A DNA stretch of 64,000 bases from Nannobrachium achirus (taxonomy: Eukaryota > Chordata > Actinopteri > Myctophiformes > Myctophidae), in contig OY997645.1 of the NCBI GenBank assembly GCA_963921795.1, positions 19,561,570-19,625,569 on the forward strand, written 5' to 3'. The notes below the pieces were generated by a model. The model saw only the letters and a program-made list of their open reading frames with translations. It was not told the origin of the DNA and made no database searches. Positions 60,200 through 64,000 of the stretch are shown here, in pieces; position 1 is the first letter of the stretch; every line of letters starts with the position of its first letter. A program made the translations under genes and the position numbers.

Positions 60200-61050
60200 T
60201 GCCCGGAGATGAGGCCGACCACATAATCCAGACGATTCATGTGGGCCTTGGTCATGTGGGCAGCCAAAGGTTACTCAGGTACCTACAGACACAGGATCTG
60301 CTGATCCCGAAGGCCCGGCAAAGAGCCATCGCAGTGCGTAAGGCCTGCGAGCGCTGTGCCCTGATCAGGGGTACAAAGCCGGAACCTGTACCTGCAGGGC
60401 AGGTCGCGGTGCCTATAGCAGGCACGCACTTCTCCGCAGAGGTGTTTGGGCCTATGTCCCAGACAACGCGGAGAGGACACAAACACGGGCTAGTTATCGC
60501 TGATAGCGGGCCCGGAACCGTAAGGGTGTACCCTATTAAGACACCCACCGCGGCGATCATTTGCCACTGTATATCCCAATTCCTAAGGGAAGAGAACGGG
60601 GTACAGTCCCTGCGAATGGACAATGCGACTTATTTTACGCACACTAGCGTTAAGTCTTTGCTGGAGGATGAGGGTATTCGGATGGAATACTCAGTTCCGT
60701 ACCATGCTAAGACTAACAGAGTTGCGGAAAAGGCTGTTCACTAAGTGAAAGAACAGATCTTTAAGGGGGACATGGAGAGCTCTGGGGATGGGCTTTCCTC
60801 TCTCCTGCATTTGCACCAATCGGTCAACCTTGCTAGGGAGGAGAAGAGATGTGTGTCCAGAGATAACACGTGTATCTCTTGTCCTTTCCGCACAAGTGAA
60901 GCCGTTTGGGTGCTGCGAAAACCCCTGCCAGGAAACCCCAGCAAGAAGTGTGAATTCAAAGACACAGTTGCTGAGGTTCTTGGCCCACATAGGCTTAGGT
61001 TGGAGAACTCGGGAATAGTGCATATAGACCAAGTTCGCAAGACCAGGTGA
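60200..61050 (+). pseudogene. Integrase region of pol
   Basis: The zinc-binding HHCC domain is visible (HVGLGHVG, then CERC), followed by a core with RMDNATYFT and PYHAKTN blocks and a C-terminal module (VAEVLGPHRLRLEN, then VHIDQVRK) like that of gamma-, epsilon- and spuma-type integrases. Fossil part of a broken element. Confidence 0.8.
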
Positions 61051-61509
61051 GCACTGAGAAATGGCCGAAGCTTCGGGTTGTAAACCCCTAGTTAGGAATG
61101 GAGAGGTTACGCCAGGCATGGGGCAGGTAACTGTTGGTTCTCGTAAGGAGATGCCCTTTGCCTTGGAGTGTGCCAGACATGAAGTGTTGATCTGTGTAGC
61201 GCCAGGACGGTCCCCTCCAACTGGGGACAGTGGAGTTGGAAAGAGTGCCAGCGCCTGGTTAGGCGTATCCTATGGTGTGGTGAAGTTGGCCAGGGAAGGC
61301 TTCATGCAAGCCTCTCATTCGCCCTGGTGGCGAGGCCTTTACCTCTGGGCCCAAGGAGGGACCCAGGGGATGTCGAGCATCGGTTTGCCCGGGGTGCTAC
61401 GTCCTGTATGGACTGTGCATCGTCCTGGCAGCCTATCCTGTTATGACCACTGAAGCTGTGGTCAGATGTTCTTGCTCATGGTTGGGCATTGCCCTAGCCG
61501 AATGCAAAT
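61051..61509 (+). other. Unassigned interior between integrase and accessory region
   Basis: The usual place for env. I recognise no signal peptide, fusion peptide or transmembrane anchor, and no other similarity. Confidence 0.3.
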
Positions 61510-61510
61510 G

Positions 61511-61585
61511 CCAGAGGGGGTGTTAGGGGTCCTGACTGTGACCCCAAGAATATGGCCCCCTGTCCTTTGAAACGATATGCACTAT
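61511..61585 (+). repeat. Diverged internal copy of the polypurine tract and LTR start
   Basis: GCCAGAGGGGGTGTTAGGGG at about 61510-61529 is identical to the junction at 62652-62671 where the true 3' LTR starts. GTGACCCCAAG with a worn TGTCCTTTGAAACGAT follows, matching CGTGACCCCAAGGG and GGTCCTTCAAGCCAT in the LTR. So about 65-75 bp of junction and LTR start occur twice, about 1.14 kb apart. Confidence 0.75.
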
Positions 61586-61816
61586 ATGTACTGCATAGAA
61601 GGAGAATCATTGCAGGTGTGCTCAAATGGGCTATACCCTGTTTGATGTTACTGGGATGGCTTATCTTGTTCTCAGTACTGTACCGCCTGGGCCTCTTAGG
61701 GGGCGTGGGCAGAGCTCTCTAGGACATGCCGGAAATGGATGTGTACAAAGAGAGGAGGAGCTCAGAGGGAGGGGCGTCCCCTCCCATAGAGGAGGAGTCA
61801 TGGCCTGAGGAGCTGC

Positions 61817-61823
61817 ATAAAAG
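61817..61823 (+). promoter_or_regulatory. Internal TATA box upstream of the accessory gene
   Basis: CATAAAAGGAG lies about 50 bp before the ATG of the accessory gene. Its position suggests an internal promoter, as foamy viruses have for their transactivator genes. Confidence 0.45.
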
Positions 61824-61868
61824 GAGCCCCTCAGGCTGGCTCTGGACATAACTCCCATTGGCTGTTAT

Positions 61869-63089
61869 ATGGACGTTGCTCAGGCACTTGATATTCTTCG
61901 TGAAGAATTTAAACCCATCTACGACCTAGCCATGGCCAGCGAGAGACAAGAGCAGATCATCAGCCTGGATGACATGGACGACGACACTCTTCTTGCTATG
62001 GATCCTGCGGAGAATGACTTACTTTCCGAGGGCCAACCGGAGGAGGACCGGAGTGGAGCCACCACTCCAGCTACAATGGATGAACATTCTGAGTCCTCTG
62101 GATTCGAAGGAGGGGCAGTCTGGAGAGTAGTAATTCCTCCTCCTGCCGATACCAACTCAGACGACGAGGAGGCTGAGATGCCCAGAATGCAGCTGTATAA
62201 TACTAAAGGTGCTAAAATCACCGATGACAGCCTGAAAATCCCCCAGGTTTGGGAAGACATCGTGGGCATCCGCAGAGGGCATATGTCCAACAAGGAGCCG
62301 TTCCTGACACCCACCTGGGAGACCTACGTGCTGCTGAAAACTGTTTCCATCAAGCGGTCGGTGATCTACAGCCGCTTGGTGGGAAACAACTGGCGCTCCA
62401 TCGTTCCTGTGTGCATGACCACCTACAGGGTCATGCAAAACAACCTACGCTACCAGTCCGGCGAAGTGTGGGCTACTATCGAGACCCAGGCAGCAGGGCG
62501 AAACCGCTTCGGCATCCTGGAAGCCATCTTGGGCCCCAGGATGATCCGGGGAAAGTGGGAGAAGAATTCCCAGGGAATTCGAGATATTACTCGAGACTCC
62601 AAAGTGTGGCCATCCGATGATGCTGTGGCTGCACTTGAGAAGAACCATGGTGCCAGAGGGGGTGTTAGGGGCCCCGGAGCACCTGCTCGTGACCCCAAGG
62701 GTGTGGCACCCAGGTCCTTCAAGCCATACTACAATGACCGTGACCACCGCGATGCCCGCCGCAAGGGAGACAACCGCCAGGAGAAGCGCAGAGGATCCGT
62801 GGGCTCAGATAGACAGCAGTCACCTGGACCCACTGCCACTGCGGATCGCCAGGCCATGCCCCCACCCCCAACACCCCAACAACAACCCCTGCAGCAGATG
62901 CAGGCTCCGGTGGCACAGCTCGGGCCTCACATGGCCTTTTTCCCCATGCAAAACCTACAACCACTCTACCCGGCACCAGCTCCAGCGCCGGCTCCAGCTC
63001 AGGCACCCACCACCCCTGTGACCTCTGCACACACGGAGAAGCAAGCAGGGAAGAGGAAGGAGAAACGAAACCACGTTTCTCGCCAGTGA
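61869..63089 (+). CDS. Accessory gene overlapping the 3' LTR
   Basis: A 406-residue frame that looks whole. The N-terminal third is acidic (DDMDDDTLL near residue 35, SDDEEAE near 98). The middle (about 125-250) is compact and mixed (TPTWETYVLL, then IYSRLVGNNWRS). The last 142 residues lie within the 3' LTR and are basic and Pro/Gln-rich (DARRKGDNRQEKRRG; MPPPPTPQQQ; PAPAPAPAPAQAP). A 3' gene that runs into U3 and has its own TATA box recalls foamy virus tas/bet; an acidic plus basic composition would suit a transactivator. I see no sequence similarity that proves this; the function is unknown. Confidence 0.6.
   Translation: MDVAQALDILREEFKPIYDLAMASERQEQIISLDDMDDDTLLAMDPAENDLLSEGQPEEDRSGATTPATMDEHSESSGFEGGAVWRVVIPPPADTNSDDEEAEMPRMQLYNTKGAKITDDSLKIPQVWEDIVGIRRGHMSNKEPFLTPTWETYVLLKTVSIKRSVIYSRLVGNNWRSIVPVCMTTYRVMQNNLRYQSGEVWATIETQAAGRNRFGILEAILGPRMIRGKWEKNSQGIRDITRDSKVWPSDDAVAALEKNHGARGGVRGPGAPARDPKGVAPRSFKPYYNDRDHRDARRKGDNRQEKRRGSVGSDRQQSPGPTATADRQAMPPPPTPQQQPLQQMQAPVAQLGPHMAFFPMQNLQPLYPAPAPAPAPAQAPTTPVTSAHTEKQAGKRKEKRNHVSRQ
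62655..62662 (+). promoter_or_regulatory. Polypurine tract
   Basis: AGAGGGGG directly before TGTTAGGGG of the 3' LTR; it lies inside the accessory coding region. Confidence 0.65.
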
Positions 63090-64000
63090 GCTGATGAAGA
63101 AATAATGTTATGGCCCAATATATTCTCTGTATGTTAATCAATGAAAAGGGACATACATTTTGCATTTAGTGTGCTAGTACTGTAGATGCATATATACTGC
63201 ATATATAGAAATGCCTCATTTAAACATAGGCTGTTGATTTCTGATATTCTGTATACTGTATTTCTGCTATACTGTATGTGCATGCAAAAGCTACGTATAT
63301 ACGTGTTTTTTCACTGACATGGGTAAAGGTTAAAAACTGAATGTACTCATAGTTCAGAACATGACATACTGCTTACACTAGCCGCTTCATTGCTTGCACC
63401 TGCGAGAAACAGCCTTGGTGTCAGGCTGTATCATAGACTCCCGGACATTCCTGGACCGCGCTAACGAACCGTTATCTCCTTACTGCCAACATGAGATACT
63501 GCTTCTTGAGGGAGTAAAGGACAACACGGTGACTTCTAACATGTGAACGGGATGACTCCCCAAATTCACGTGGCCTGGCCTTGGACTGTCTGGCCTTGGA
63601 CCGTCTCCATTGCGAAACATCGTGCATGTTCGTGCATGTTAGTACATGTACGCGTGCCCATGTGTGTGTGCTAAACCAAAGCTCTGTGTGTGTAATCCTA
63701 TTGAGATGACGCGACGGGACGGACTATAAAAGGTTGTGTCGCCGTGGCTCGCTGCAGTTCCTTTTTGTCTACTTAGAGAGAGTTTGACTCTGTTTAGTTG
63801 AGTACTTCTTTGTTAATTTTCATCGCCAATTTCTGTATTGGTGAGCTTATAATTTGTAACTGTTTTTATTTCACTAAAGCTTTTTTATTCACTTTTGCTT
63901 GGTGTCTGTCTGAATTCATTTTCAAGAGTTTACAACTCTTAAGGTTTAGACTTTTTAGCTCCCCTTCGGGGGAGTACACCGCGTCCATGGGAGAGAGGTG
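62663..64000 (+). repeat. 3' LTR, cut by the window end
   Basis: Matches 56292 onwards with about three differences to 64000. From the 5' copy, another 740 bp or so should follow outside the window, where the host target duplication would also be. Confidence 0.9.

Larger units (their letters stand above)
56292..64000 (+). mobile_element. Retrovirus-like element, very young, incomplete (spuma-like organisation)
   Basis: Bounded by a 2078 bp 5' LTR (56292-58369) and the start of the 3' LTR (62663 to beyond the window). The parts in between are a tRNA-Asn-type primer site, a gag-position segment, RNase H and integrase remains, an internal TATA box, and an accessory gene reaching into the 3' LTR. 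No protease, reverse transcriptase core or envelope is recognised, so it is broken, with several breaks. Over the roughly 1340 bp of LTR visible twice I see two substitutions and one GT-unit length difference, so the insertion is recent. The long LTR and the separately promoted 3' gene recall foamy-like viruses known from fish genomes, but the primer type differs and the family is not certain. Confidence 0.85.

Overview
The window reads as teleost fish nuclear DNA with no intact host protein-coding gene that I can recognise. The evidence is the very high density of long (CA)n/(GT)n, (GCGT)n and (GA)n/(CT)n microsatellites, the many hAT-type and MITE-like DNA elements with clear target duplications, a DIRS element, a restriction-endonuclease-type LINE and a retrovirus-like element. 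Such a microsatellite load would fit a gadiform (cod-like) fish, but that is inference. The unique sequence left between repeats looks intergenic or intronic; a few AT-rich, homeodomain-motif-rich blocks (about 4.2-4.45, 21.2-21.4, 36.5-37.1 and 40.9-41.8 kb) look like possible conserved non-coding elements. Layout. 0-9 kb: microsatellites, two copies of a ~230 bp MITE (called MITE-A here) and unique DNA. 9.07-14.97 kb: a broken DIRS-type (tyrosine recombinase) retroelement with inverted ends and an internal complementary region, split by a 1.2 kb hAT element with a perfect 8 bp target duplication. 15.03-19.01 kb: an LTR-flanked element with two identical 543 bp LTRs, a 5 bp target duplication and no recognisable coding content (non-autonomous). 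19.7-20.5 kb: a large foldback repeat. 21.9-22.5 kb: a compound microsatellite with an internal duplication. 25.4-28.8 kb: a complex array of duplicated ~90-250 bp segments rich in palindromes. 32.5-35.96 kb, minus strand: an apparently intact 1087-residue LINE open reading frame (reverse transcriptase plus restriction-like endonuclease), bounded on both sides by (TG)n read in the element's direction, as if it had inserted into a microsatellite. 37-56 kb: nested hAT-like elements and MITEs. 56.29 kb to the window end: a very young retrovirus-like element with an unusually long LTR (2078 bp), a tRNA-Asn-type primer site, RNase H and integrase remains, and a 3' accessory gene that runs into the 3' LTR and has its own TATA box; its 3' end lies outside the window. 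The most unusual pattern is a short palindromic module (arms containing GATCTACAAGC and ACAACGCCTCGC with their complements) found about 19 times in at least five sequence contexts, including elements with quite different terminal repeats. How the parts work together: the LINE and the two LTR-type elements look recent. The LTR pair without genes would need proteins from elsewhere. The MITEs and hAT-like elements carry no transposase here and must depend on autonomous relatives outside the window. All coordinates were read by eye; element ends without a target duplication are approximate.
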